In this document: positions 1-9,067 of the stretch, one piece after another | Position numbering within the stretch: the stretch's first letter is position 1 | Layout of the letters: every line of letters starts with the position of its first letter | Assembly (NCBI RefSeq): GCF_900156425.1 | Contig: NZ_FTNO01000006.1 | Location: 62,001-126,000, forward strand | DNA length: 64,000 bases | Reading direction: 5' to 3' | Source: Haladaptatus litoreus | GTDB lineage: Archaea > Halobacteriota > Halobacteria > Halobacteriales > Haladaptataceae | Made by a program: the position numbers and the translations under genes | Notes under the pieces: generated by a model | Seen by the model: only the letters and a program-made list of their open reading frames with translations | What the model was told of the DNA's origin: nothing | The model's database searches: none

Positions 1-416
1 ACAGTTGCCCCCAGCGTTTCCATCGCCGCGACTTTTTCTGGGTTTGGATCTTCTGGAACGGCGATTGTCACTGGGACGTCAAACTCCCGACCAGCATAGG
101 CGACGGATTGACCGTGATTTCCTGTCGAAGCAGCGATGAGGCCAGTATCGTAGAATTCGTTGCTAAGCCGTTGACCGAGAGTTACGCCACCGCGAACTTT
201 GAATGCACCCGTTGGGAGCGTATCTTCACGTTTTAGATACACATCCGCGTCCGTCTCGTTGGAGAGCATTTCGCTCCGGACGAGCGGAGTTCGTGGGAGA
301 TATCGACTTACAACGCTCCGAGCCTTGTATACGTCCGCGGGTGTCGGCGGTGTGAGGTCGTGGTATGGAAAGACAGTCGTTGCATCTGGGGATTCAATAG
401 GCTCGTATTTTGTCAT
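1..416 (-). CDS. Threonine/serine dehydratase-like PLP enzyme, N-terminal part (cut by left edge)
   Basis: About 138 N-terminal residues are visible; the gene runs off the left edge. The translation starts MTKYEPIESPD. It carries the fold-type II PLP signature GAFKVRGG, whose lysine (about residue 73) would bind pyridoxal phosphate, followed by the phosphate-binding STGNHGQS loop near residue 95. This spacing is typical of threonine dehydratases (threonine to 2-oxobutyrate plus ammonia) and their serine or diaminopropionate relatives. A threonine synthase-like gene lies 2 kb away, so both may serve hydroxy-amino-acid turnover. Exact substrate cannot be decided from this fragment; the PLP family call is firm. 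Confidence 0.8.
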   Translation of the reverse strand, partial: MTKYEPIESPDATTVFPYHDLTPPTPADVYKARSVVSRYLPRTPLVRSEMLSNETDADVYLKREDTLPTGAFKVRGGVTLGQRLSNEFYDTGLIAASTGNHGQSVAYAGREFDVPVTIAVPEDPNPEKVAAMETLGAT

Positions 417-1091
417 AGTTTGTTATTGGCTTTGTATTATGTATTAAATACATACAAATAATTTCAGGTGAATCATAGCGTGCACCGCGCTGTGTATTTC
501 CCGCTGTTGTATCGCACTCTATATTCCTATTTTCTATAACCAGATAGGAAAACTCACTACCTTACATGAACGGGCAATTCCCAATCAAAATTTTATCCGA
601 CAATATAATTATAATAATTATATTATTTATATAGAGATAAAAAATCCACTTCTACTTTACGAAGGTGATTTAAGCCCTATTAGATGGGAAAATTTGTCTA
701 CACTCACGGATACAGAAATCTCACGGGATAAGTGTAGTATCCTCTGCTGAGCCAATTCGAGAACTTTCCTCTGCGCTCTTTTCGTCGCCTGTGTTTGGTA
801 TTACGAGGATTCGATTAGTGTCGTAGTCGACCTACAAGGGAATAACACACACGAGAGTCATTCCGCTATCAGCGTAGCGCCATATTCAAAGGTGGCCTGT
901 TCGAAGGGATCGCAGTATCCCTTATGAATAGCTAATACAAAGTAACTTCATGCTTCTCAAGATTATATCAATAGCTACGGTGGCCACAAATTCCATAAGA
1001 ATTTTGTGGCGCTCTTGCAGTCTGATCAAAATTTTCATTGCTACCTTGATCGACCAACACATATTTACTGGACAAAATGCCATGAGATGGC
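417..1091. other. AT-rich intergenic region, nothing recognised
   Basis: This is a divergent intergenic stretch between the dehydratase and the Bat-type regulator. It includes an AT tract near 600-640 with alternating TATAATTATA-like runs that could hold archaeal promoters for both genes. No convincing coding frame, RNA gene or repeat was found. Confidence 0.5.
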
Positions 1092-1817
1092 ATGGCACAC
1101 GCAGGTGAAGATACTGGACGTATTGACCCCCATTCATCACAGTTGACGTTACGTATCTGGCATCCTAATTGCTGGACCCTTCAAACAACGGCAGCAACTG
1201 ACGCGGGTCTTATTGCACACGGAGTATATCATACTGGAGGCGTGACGAACGCACGCTGTACCGCGTATGCTGACTCTCGAAAGCAAATCAATAGTCTGAT
1301 AGACGAGATCAAGTCGTCACCGCTTACAACTGAGATCCAGCGTGTGCAGGAATATTTCAATCTGCGTGCTCGGGGAAATGCTGCCGCGGGAAACACCACT
1401 GAAGAACTCCTTGTCAAGTATGAAAGCTGTAACAGCATTCATGATGCGTTCATTAAACGTGGATTTATTCCAGAAGAAGAAATTCGCGTCCACGACGGTA
1501 GGGAGTATTGGACAGTAATCATTACGCAAGATCGTGCAGAAATCAGCCGTCGACTCGACGAGATACGCTCAGAGATGAACGCTGAAATAACAATTGAGGG
1601 AATGAAGTCACCAGACACTCATACTCAAAATAGTTCCCCGGCAGTAGAACTTTCCGAGCGCCAGCGCGAAGTGTTCGAACTCGCACAGCGGCGGGGGTAT
1701 TACTCGTGGCCACGAGAAACGTCCGCAAGTGAACTTGCCGACGAAATCGACATCTCGAAGACTACCCTCCTCGAACATCTCCGGAAGGCCGAGGTAAAGC
1801 TGCTAGGCTCGGTCTGA
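1092..1817 (+). CDS. Bat-type HTH-10 transcriptional regulator
   Basis: This is a 241-residue protein with the usual layout of haloarchaeal bacterio-opsin-activator-like regulators. The N-terminal half starts with the family hallmark LRIWHPNCWTLQTT and a GAF-like or sensor-like middle. The C-terminal HTH-10 domain (about residues 185-241) reads LSERQREVFELAQRRGYYSWPR and then the helix-turn-helix ASELADEIDISKTTLLEHLRKAE. Such proteins bind DNA near promoters and often control an adjacent metabolic gene. Here the neighbours are a threonine dehydratase and a threonine synthase, so local control of amino-acid metabolism is an inference. The ATG at 1092 keeps the complete family N-terminus. Confidence 0.8.
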   Translation: MAHAGEDTGRIDPHSSQLTLRIWHPNCWTLQTTAATDAGLIAHGVYHTGGVTNARCTAYADSRKQINSLIDEIKSSPLTTEIQRVQEYFNLRARGNAAAGNTTEELLVKYESCNSIHDAFIKRGFIPEEEIRVHDGREYWTVIITQDRAEISRRLDEIRSEMNAEITIEGMKSPDTHTQNSSPAVELSERQREVFELAQRRGYYSWPRETSASELADEIDISKTTLLEHLRKAEVKLLGSV

Positions 1818-2592
1818 CCCTCGTCAGTCGAAGTTCGAACAATTCCATATTGAAACAGTTGTATCAACACTCATGCCTTGGTTCTCTGTTTGTCTCAAAT
1901 ACGACAGTAGTCGACTTTCTAGAGTGAGAACGAACCCGTAGAAAACCGAAATTATGGTAACAGAGGTAGTTTACTATGCTCGTCGTGCGGTATTTCGATT
2001 ACTGGATGTAACGGTCACATTTGAGCCTAACGTCTGGTTACATAGTCATGGTGTGTTCACCATCCGAATGGCCTCATACTCTACACCAGCCACCAAAGGT
2101 TTTCATAAAATTTTAGACTAACCTACGGATTAGAACTCAGGTATTCGGTGAGATAGATCACCCACGACGAACCAACGCGCATTCGAGACGACGTCAAGCA
2201 GCAGTCACTGATCATCCACCACAACAGGGTATAGGTGGGCGATCTACTTGACTAAATTTGTTTTGAGATGGACACCAAAATTGAAGTCGAGAAGCTTTCG
2301 TAGGTTGACCGCTTCGTGATTACTGATTCACGTCCTCAGCTGACTCTCAGTTCGCCAGTGCGGGGATTTCATCCTCGCCTAGTAGAACGTACTCTTGTGG
2401 CTCCATGAATCCACGGCACGGAATTTCACTACAATATTTAGTGTTTCAAAATAGCGTATCTCGAACACCTCCAGAAAGATGGAGCTGAACTTCTCAACAG
2501 TGTTTTGTGCGCCTGTTCCGAGCGACGGATTGCGCGAGTATCCGCTCATGGGAGGGTGTAGTTATACTGTGAGACGGAGACGTACTTATAGT
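1818..2592. other. Intergenic region with possible gene remnant
   Basis: No intact gene was found. On the minus strand around 2350-2435 one frame reads GFMEPQEYVLLGEDEIPALAN then a stop. That looks like the end of a real acidic protein, with no open frame upstream of it. I treat it as possible debris of an unidentified gene. The 3' part holds the promoter of the threonine synthase, with an AT-rich CTTATAGT just before its ATG. Confidence 0.3.
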
Positions 2593-3816
2593 ATGGATCA
2601 CGTCACAACGCTCGCATGTACGCTCTGTGGAGAAACATATGATCCTGAACAGATAATCTATACTTGTCCGAACCACAAAGGGGTAAAGGGGATTCTGGAG
2701 GTTGAGTATGACTATGACGTTGTCCTTGACCAATTCGATGCAAATCTCGACGGAAAGATTACTGACCAGTGGAAGTACCGCGCCTTCCTCCCTGTCAGCG
2801 AGAATGACGAGGTGGTCAGCCTTGGCGAAGGCGGCACCGACCTACTTGACACACCCCGTCTCGGCGCGGAACTCGGTGTCGAGATGCGAGTCAAAGATGA
2901 CGGCCGGAACCCGACAGGCGTACTGAAGGATCGCGCTACTAGCGTCGCGGTCACAAAAGCGAAGGCCGCCAACAGGGATGTCATCACCTGTGCTTCAACC
3001 GGCAACGCAGCGGCGTCACTAGGTGGTTACGCTGCCTGTAGCGGTCTCGCATGCCGAATATTCGTGCCTGAAAACGCCCCAGAAGAGAAGCTCGCTCAAC
3101 CGCTTGTCTACGGTGCCGACGTGTTAGGAGTCGATGGAAGTTACGACGAGGCATACGACCTCTCACTCGAAGTGAGTGATGAGTTTGGCTGGTATAATCG
3201 TAACGCCGCCATCAATCCATTTCAGGTCGAAGGCAAACGAACCGTCGGCCATGAACTTGCTGAACAAACCCGCGGCAACTGCCCCGACTGGGTGGTGTTC
3301 TCGATGGGTGACGGCTGTACGATATACGGCGGCTGGAAAGGATTTAGGGAGTTCTACGATCTTGACTTCGTTGATAATACACCAAAGATGCTCGGCGTTC
3401 AAGCCAAAGGGGCCTCGGCCATCCACGACGTATTCCACAACCACGATGATACAGCGGCCGTCGCTCATACGCTAGCCGACAGCATTGCAGTTAGTCGTCC
3501 GCGAAATACGGTCAAGGCGTGCAAGGCTCTTGAAGAGAGTGGTGGCGACTCGGTTCTCGTAAGCGACGAAGCGATTCTAGAGGCGGCAGTGACTCTCGGA
3601 CATACTGAAGGGATCTACGCCGAGCCAGCCGGTGCCGCGCCTATTGCTGGCATTCGCCAAGCCCGGGAAGCAGGCATCATCAAAGAGGGAGAATCCGTTG
3701 TAGCCGTCGTCACGGGCAACGGCCTGAAGGACACCAAGAGCGCTATGCGTGCAACTAGAGAGATCAAGAGAATCAACGCAAACCTTGAAGACGTGGTTTC
3801 GCTCTACAACAGCTAA
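2593..3816 (+). CDS. thrC: Threonine synthase
   Basis: This is a 407-residue PLP-dependent enzyme that would convert O-phosphohomoserine to threonine. An N-terminal zinc ribbon (C9, C12, C25, H28) is characteristic of archaeal threonine synthases. The PLP lysine is K112 in NPTGVLKDRATS, and the phosphate loop follows at CASTGNAAASLGGYA. A further glycine-rich stretch is FSMGDGCTIYGGW, and the C-terminus has VVTGNGLKD. The frame is open upstream to 2479, but those 38 residues are basic and unlike the family, so I start at the ATG at 2593, just before the zinc ribbon. It may be a second, accessory copy, because it sits among catabolic genes. Confidence 0.85.
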   Translation: MDHVTTLACTLCGETYDPEQIIYTCPNHKGVKGILEVEYDYDVVLDQFDANLDGKITDQWKYRAFLPVSENDEVVSLGEGGTDLLDTPRLGAELGVEMRVKDDGRNPTGVLKDRATSVAVTKAKAANRDVITCASTGNAAASLGGYAACSGLACRIFVPENAPEEKLAQPLVYGADVLGVDGSYDEAYDLSLEVSDEFGWYNRNAAINPFQVEGKRTVGHELAEQTRGNCPDWVVFSMGDGCTIYGGWKGFREFYDLDFVDNTPKMLGVQAKGASAIHDVFHNHDDTAAVAHTLADSIAVSRPRNTVKACKALEESGGDSVLVSDEAILEAAVTLGHTEGIYAEPAGAAPIAGIRQAREAGIIKEGESVVAVVTGNGLKDTKSAMRATREIKRINANLEDVVSLYNS

Positions 3817-3989
3817 TTCATCCCTTGTGGGGCCGAACAGATTATCACCCAAACAAGTCGGGTCAGATTTGTCTGTTCTACTAAGCGGCAGATTGGAGCG
3901 CTTGTCAGGAGTATTCGTCCGTTGACTTGCTGGCCTCAACAACCGGAATGCTGTAGACGATAACAAGTTCTCTCCGTCTAAAAGTCGGA

Positions 3990-4149
3990 GTAAGTTCTTG
4001 TAGGTCTCATTTTCACGGATTCTGTTGAAATCAAACAGCACGCGGTTAGCGATATATACCTCATCGATGCGCCCGTCTGCAACCGCCATGCACTGTTGCG
4101 TGCTGAAACTCGATACTGTCATCCTATTCTCCCATACGAAAGCTGCCAA
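3990..4149 (-). pseudogene. Possible remnant of a D-amino-acid deaminase/D-threonine aldolase-type gene
   Basis: A minus-strand frame reads MTVSSFSTQQCMAVADGRID then EVYIANRVLFDFNRI. This resembles the segment of alanine-racemase-fold D-amino-acid deaminases and aldolases that follows the PLP lysine strand, where the pattern is T-x-x-E/R-x-x-x-A-x-x-x-G-(I/V)-x-x-(V/I)-L-(I/L)-A-N-x-(V/L). Both flanks fail to continue the family and the frame degenerates after ENLLSS. It lies directly upstream of the D-amino-acid cluster, where such an enzyme would make sense. The call rests on one short motif. Confidence 0.35.
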
Positions 4150-4208
4150 AAATCACGTCCTCCCATAGGAGGGCACAGATTGAATGGCCAACACACGAGT
4201 CAACATGT

Positions 4209-5444
4209 ATGAAACAAACGGTCAATTCCGAACGATTGCGCCACCGATTTGAGATTTTCAACGAGATCGGTGCGACTGAACGTGGCGGCGTGAACCGTCC
4301 GTCGCTCTCGGAGGCAAATCAGGAAGCGCGTGACCAGCTTGTCAAGTGGTTTACGGACACAGGCTTAGATGTGGCGATCGACGAAATGGGTAACGTGTTC
4401 GGTCGGCGCGACGGTACGGATGACTCGCTCGCCCCCGTGTTGGTCGGATCGCACATCGACAGCCAGTACAACGGCGGACGGTTCGACGGAGTCGTCGGTG
4501 TTCTCGGCGCGCTTGAAGTCACCGAAACACTAAACGACCAGGGCGTCGATACCAAGCGTCCGATCGAGATCGTCGCGTGGAGCAACGAGGAAGGTGTGCG
4601 TTTTCAGCCAGATATGCTGGGAAGCGGAGTATTCGCTGACATCTTCGACCTGGATTACGCTCGCTCGCGGGAGGACAAGGACGGTCGCACGTTCGGGGAT
4701 GAATTGCGGCGCATCGGCTATGATGGCGAAAGGTCGTGTAAACCTCGTGACCTTCACTGCTACTTCGAGCTGCACGTCGAGCAAGGCCCATACCTCCACG
4801 AGATAGGGCGGAGTGTCAGCGTTGTTGAGGGTGTGTACGGTTTCTCGTGGATGAACGTTGTGTTCGAGGGGAGCGCCGATCACGCTGGCCCAACGCCCAT
4901 GAACCTGCGCTATGACGCATTGGTCGCGACCAGTGATGTTGTTGAGTCGGTTCGGCGCATTGCTGGAACGGAGGGCGAAGACCTCGTCGGTACAGTCGGA
5001 TCGCTCGACGTTTTCCCCAATTCTATTAACGTCATCCCCGAGCGCGTCGAGTTCACAATTGACTTCCGATCGTATGACAATGATGTGGTCGACGCAGCCG
5101 TCGAGCGAGTTCAACGCGAAATAGAGTGGGCCGCCGAACGAGAAGGAGTGGACTGGGAGTTCGAGGAGATCATGCGCGTGGATGCCGACCCCTTCGCCGA
5201 TGAATGTATCGAGACAGTTGAGCGGGCAGCACGGGCGGTTGTTGGTGAAGATGACTATATACGCCTCGTTAGCGGTGCTGGCCATGATGCGAACTACCTG
5301 AACACAATTTGCCCGACGAGTATGATATTCGTCCCAAGCGTCGATGGTATCAGCCACGTTGAAGAAGAATACACTGAGTGGGAGGACATCGTGGCTGGTG
5401 TGAACGTCCTCTACAACGCAGTGCTAGAGAAGGCTAATGAGTAG
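4209..5444 (+). CDS. M20-family N-carbamoyl-L-amino acid hydrolase / allantoate amidohydrolase-like enzyme
   Basis: A 411-residue dinuclear-metal amidohydrolase of the HyuC/AllC branch of peptidase family M20. Metal ligands and catalytic residues can be read off: H82 in GSHIDSQYNGG, D93 in GGRFDGVVG, the E127-E128 pair in SNEEGVRF, H189 in ELHVEQGP and H359 in SGAGHDANYL. The dimerisation insert is recognised by GSADHAGPTPMNLRYDAL. Family members remove carbamoyl or related groups from N-carbamoyl amino acids, allantoate or ureidoglycine. Beside D-aminoacylases and an ABC peptide importer, hydrolysis of N-substituted amino acids is likely. The exact substrate is not decided by the sequence. 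Confidence 0.85.
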   Translation: MKQTVNSERLRHRFEIFNEIGATERGGVNRPSLSEANQEARDQLVKWFTDTGLDVAIDEMGNVFGRRDGTDDSLAPVLVGSHIDSQYNGGRFDGVVGVLGALEVTETLNDQGVDTKRPIEIVAWSNEEGVRFQPDMLGSGVFADIFDLDYARSREDKDGRTFGDELRRIGYDGERSCKPRDLHCYFELHVEQGPYLHEIGRSVSVVEGVYGFSWMNVVFEGSADHAGPTPMNLRYDALVATSDVVESVRRIAGTEGEDLVGTVGSLDVFPNSINVIPERVEFTIDFRSYDNDVVDAAVERVQREIEWAAEREGVDWEFEEIMRVDADPFADECIETVERAARAVVGEDDYIRLVSGAGHDANYLNTICPTSMIFVPSVDGISHVEEEYTEWEDIVAGVNVLYNAVLEKANE

Positions 5445-5525
5445 GCTACGGTGGGCAATCCGCGGTTCGTAACTCCCTCTTATTATCGGGGGCGTGTTTT
5501 TCGTTCTGCTCAATAAATACCGCGT

Positions 5526-7124
5526 ATGACTATTGACCTTCTCTTAGAGAGAGCGAAAATAGTGGACGGTACGGGCGCCCCATGGTTTCGCGGTGCGGTC
5601 GGCGTTACGGACGATGAAATCTCACACATAGTCCGCGAAGTTGATCATGATCTCGACGCCGACGAGATTATCAATCTTGAGGGCGCGGTGGTTGCGCCCG
5701 GTTTCATCGACACTCACAGCCACTCTGATATCGAACTGTTCGAGGATCCCACGCTCGCACCCAAACTCCGACAAGGGATTACGACTGAGATTCTGGGACA
5801 GGACGGTTTTTCAATGGCGCCGATGCACCGCGACGGCGGCGCCGAAGAATGGCAGAAACAACTCGGCGCGCTCGCTGGGCGCTCTGATAGGGAATGGACA
5901 TGGGGTTCGACTGGAGATTACCTCGACGCGGTTGAGGAGAACGGCGTCGCTCCGAACGTCGCGATGTTGGTGGGTCACGGCACGGTACGATACAACGTGC
6001 TGGGGATGTCTGACCGCGCCCCTACCGAGGGAGAACTAAACGAAATGGCCGACTTGGTGACCGCCGCACTCGACAATGGTGCTATTGGCCTCTCAACGGG
6101 TCTCATTTACACGCCCTGTACGTACGCCTCCACCCATGAAGTCCAGACGCTTGCGTCCCAACTCGCTCCGTACGGACGCCCGTTCGTAGCACACATCCGA
6201 AGTGAAGGTCGGTGGATTTGGGAGGCGCTAGACGAATTCATCGATATCGGTGCCGAGGAAGACGTTCCGCTTCATCTCTCGCATTTCAAGATGGGTGGGC
6301 CGGTTCAGCACGGCAAAACGGAGCGGGCGTTCGGTATCATCGAGGCTGCCCGTGAGCGGGGAGTGGATTTCACTGCCGAGCAGTATCCCTATACCGCGGG
6401 GAGCACTATGCTCTCGGCGGTGTTACCGCCGTGGGTTCACGCCGAAGGCCCTGAAGGGATCCTCGAATACTTGCAGGATGAGGACGCTTGTGATCGGATC
6501 CGAAAGGACATCGAAGAGTGGCGTATCGACGGCTGGGAGAACATCGGCGCGCTCTCGGGATGGAATAACGTGGTCATCGCTAACGTACCAAGTGAAGAAA
6601 ACAACCAATACGAGGGGATGAGCGTCATCGAAATTGCGGCTGACCGCGGCACCGATGCGATAACAGCCATTGCCGAACTACTGGTTGAGGAGAATCTAGG
6701 CGTGAGCATGACGCTTCACATGCTCGACGAGGACGACGTGCAAGACATCCTCAGATACGAACGAGTCTGTATCGGGTCGGATGGCCTATTCGGCGGTAAG
6801 CCCCATCCCCGCGTCTACGGCACCTATCCCAGAATCCTCGGCAAGTACGTTCGTGAAGAAAACGTTATGACATTGGAAGAAGCAATCCGGAAAATGACCT
6901 CGCTCCCGGCCCGCGCGATGGGTTTGGACGAAAAAGGAATCATCAAACGCGGCATGGACGCCGATCTCGTTGTCTTCCAGCCCGAGGTCGTTGAAAGTCG
7001 CGCGACGTTCGAAAATCCCTCTCGCCATCCGAAAGGTATTGATCACGTTCTCGTTAATGGTGAATTCGCGGTACGAGACAAGGAGACAACTGATGATCTG
7101 CCCGGGAAGGCGGTCACGAAGTAG
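5526..7124 (+). CDS. D-aminoacylase (N-acyl-D-amino-acid deacylase), copy 1
   Basis: A 532-residue member of the amidohydrolase superfamily that releases free D-amino acids from N-acyl-D-amino acids. The metal motif is H64-S-H66-S-D. Later family motifs are FVAHIRSEG, PLHLSHFKMGG and the catalytic-aspartate strand IGSDGLFGGKPHPRVYG. The position that is Cys in the classic NCG zinc site is Asp here (GQDG, D93), shared with copy 2. It is convergent with copy 2 (7279-8877), which has the same length and closely similar sequence, so the pair looks like an inverted tail-to-tail duplication. It follows the M20 gene by about 80 bases, so an operon is plausible. Confidence 0.85.
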   Translation: MTIDLLLERAKIVDGTGAPWFRGAVGVTDDEISHIVREVDHDLDADEIINLEGAVVAPGFIDTHSHSDIELFEDPTLAPKLRQGITTEILGQDGFSMAPMHRDGGAEEWQKQLGALAGRSDREWTWGSTGDYLDAVEENGVAPNVAMLVGHGTVRYNVLGMSDRAPTEGELNEMADLVTAALDNGAIGLSTGLIYTPCTYASTHEVQTLASQLAPYGRPFVAHIRSEGRWIWEALDEFIDIGAEEDVPLHLSHFKMGGPVQHGKTERAFGIIEAARERGVDFTAEQYPYTAGSTMLSAVLPPWVHAEGPEGILEYLQDEDACDRIRKDIEEWRIDGWENIGALSGWNNVVIANVPSEENNQYEGMSVIEIAADRGTDAITAIAELLVEENLGVSMTLHMLDEDDVQDILRYERVCIGSDGLFGGKPHPRVYGTYPRILGKYVREENVMTLEEAIRKMTSLPARAMGLDEKGIIKRGMDADLVVFQPEVVESRATFENPSRHPKGIDHVLVNGEFAVRDKETTDDLPGKAVTK

Positions 7125-7278
7125 CCGGTCGGGCGAGAACTCGAGCAGTCAAAATCGTCTCTCAGAGCAAATTAGTGTTTAGGAAAGCGGATTCTATCTA
7201 ATTGCCTTAGGCTGCGTTTTCTTCTACTGCCTCACCCAAATCGACAGTACCGCCGAAACGGAATATCATTGTAATCTG

Positions 7279-8877
7279 TTATGCCCGAATTACATCACCG
7301 GGAGTTGCGCTGGTGGTCTCGCTGTCCCTGACTACGAACTCACCGTTAACAATCACGTGTTGGACACCACGTGGATGCTGTCGCGGACGGTCATACGTTG
7401 CAGTATCGGTGATAAATGCGGGATCGAACACCACGAGGTCAGCATCCATGCCGGGTCGGATTACTCCCTTCGAGTCGAGATCCATAACTCGTGCAGGCAG
7501 TGAAGTCATCTTTCGGATCGCCTCCTCAAGCAAGAGGACCCCCTCCTCACGGACGTACTTGCCGAGGACGCGAGGGTACGTGCCGTATGTTCGCGGATGC
7601 GGTTCGGTCCCGAACAGACCATCGGTGGCGATACCCACTCGCTCGTACTGCATGATTTTACGCACATCGTCCTCATTCAATGTGTGTAAAATCATCGAGG
7701 GTGTGAGGTTCTCATCGTACAGCAGATCACAAACCGTCTCGACTGGGTTCTGGTCGAGCTCGTCGGCGATAGCGGCGACGCTTGCGCCTTCGTAGTCCGT
7801 CCATATGTCTGTGTTGAGGTTCCGAACGTCGATATTTTCCCAGCCAGTGCGGGGTCCCTGATTCTCCCAGCTGTCGATACGCCACTCTTCGATGTCCTTT
7901 CGGATACGCTCCCGACTCTTGTCATCGGCGAGATATTCAAGCGCTCTGTCTGGCCCGTCGGCGTGAACCCATGGTGGCAGAACCGCTGAGAGGAGCGTGT
8001 TACCGGCGAGATACGGATATTGCTCGGCGGTGATGTCGACGCCGCGATCGCGCGCCGACTCAAGCAGATGGTTTGCGCGGTCAGCGTGCCCCTTTTTCGC
8101 GCCTCCAATGACCTTATAGTGTGAGAGATGAAGCGGAACGTCTTCCTCGGCACCGATATCGATGAATTCATCGAGTGCTTTCCACATCTCGTTCCCTTCG
8201 CTTCGAATGTGCGCCACGAACGGACGTCCGTACGGAGCGAGTTGGGCGGCCAGCGTCTGAACCTCATGGGTAGAGGCGTTCACCTGCGGCGAATACACCA
8301 GTCCGGTTGAGAAACCAATGGCACCGTCGTTGAGCGCGGCGGTCACCAAGTCGGCCATTTCGTTTAGTTCTGCTTCGTTAGGAGTGCAGTTAGACATCCC
8401 CAGCACGTTGTATCGTACCGTGCCGTGACCCACCAGCATCGCGACGTTCGGAGCGACGCCGTTCTCCTCAACCGCGTCGAGATATGAGGCGGTATCGTCC
8501 CACGACCAGTCAAGCGTCACGTCGCCGGCGAGACCCGAGAGGTGGCGTTGCCATTCTTCGGCACCGCCGTCGCGGTGCATCGGCGCCATTGAAAAACCGT
8601 CCTGTCCCAGAATCTCAGTCGTAATCCCTTGGTGTACCTTTGGTGCAAGTAAGGGGCTTTCGAATAACTGAAGGTCGGAATGACTATGAGTGTCGATGAA
8701 ACCGGGCGCAACTACTTTGCCCTTGACATCAATTATTTTTTGTGCTTTCACGTCACCCGTGTCGCCCCGGACGATACTCGATATTTTGCCGTTCCGCACC
8801 GTTACGCTCCCGCGGAACCACGGTGCTCCCGTCCCGTCCACGATGTGGGCGTTCTTTAGTAGTAGGTCGATATTCAT
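7279..8877 (-). CDS. D-aminoacylase (N-acyl-D-amino-acid deacylase), copy 2
   Basis: A 532-residue paralogue of copy 1 with the same motif positions: H64-S-H66-S-D, GQDGFSMAPM with D93 in place of the usual zinc cysteine, FVAHIRSEG, PLHLSHYKVIGG and GIATDGLFGTEPHPRTYG. It would hydrolyse N-acyl-D-amino acids in the cytoplasm. It is convergent with copy 1 and divergent from the M81 gene at 9068. Differences are concentrated in the segment after HYKVIGG and in ENIDVRNLNTDIWTDYEG, which may tune acyl or side-chain preference. Two active deacylases of different specificity is my inference. Confidence 0.85.
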   Translation of the reverse strand: MNIDLLLKNAHIVDGTGAPWFRGSVTVRNGKISSIVRGDTGDVKAQKIIDVKGKVVAPGFIDTHSHSDLQLFESPLLAPKVHQGITTEILGQDGFSMAPMHRDGGAEEWQRHLSGLAGDVTLDWSWDDTASYLDAVEENGVAPNVAMLVGHGTVRYNVLGMSNCTPNEAELNEMADLVTAALNDGAIGFSTGLVYSPQVNASTHEVQTLAAQLAPYGRPFVAHIRSEGNEMWKALDEFIDIGAEEDVPLHLSHYKVIGGAKKGHADRANHLLESARDRGVDITAEQYPYLAGNTLLSAVLPPWVHADGPDRALEYLADDKSRERIRKDIEEWRIDSWENQGPRTGWENIDVRNLNTDIWTDYEGASVAAIADELDQNPVETVCDLLYDENLTPSMILHTLNEDDVRKIMQYERVGIATDGLFGTEPHPRTYGTYPRVLGKYVREEGVLLLEEAIRKMTSLPARVMDLDSKGVIRPGMDADLVVFDPAFITDTATYDRPRQHPRGVQHVIVNGEFVVRDSETTSATPGDVIRA

Positions 8878-9035
8878 TGGGATACCTCGAAGAACGTCGT
8901 TTGTGTCTTTCGCATATGCCTTTTATTCGCGTAGGGTATGTTAACAACACACCTTCTCATTCGAGGTATTCGTTGGTACGCAACAATGATCTGAAAAGAA
9001 ATTAGCTCAGTCCCAACTGAGCATGAACGGGTGTT

Positions 9036-9044
9036 ACTTTAAAG
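9036..9044 (+). promoter_or_regulatory. TATA-like element of the M81 gene
   Basis: A CTTTAAAG-type AT element is centred about 28 bases before the ATG at 9068. That spacing fits an archaeal promoter producing a nearly leaderless mRNA and supports 9068 over the upstream in-frame start at 9053. Confidence 0.4.
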
Positions 9045-9067
9045 AGGTTTAGTTGGTACTTGTTCAC

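Noticed and set aside
922..1140. Minus-strand open frame in the left intergenic region
   Set aside because: Composition is rich in I, M, H and C with few acidic residues, unlike the haloarchaeal proteins here. It overlaps the regulator start and has no motif.
4530..5357. Long minus-strand open frame of 275 residues inside the M20 gene
   Set aside because: It is antisense to a gene with all catalytic residues in place. Its length reflects GC-rich codon bias, and it has no family features.
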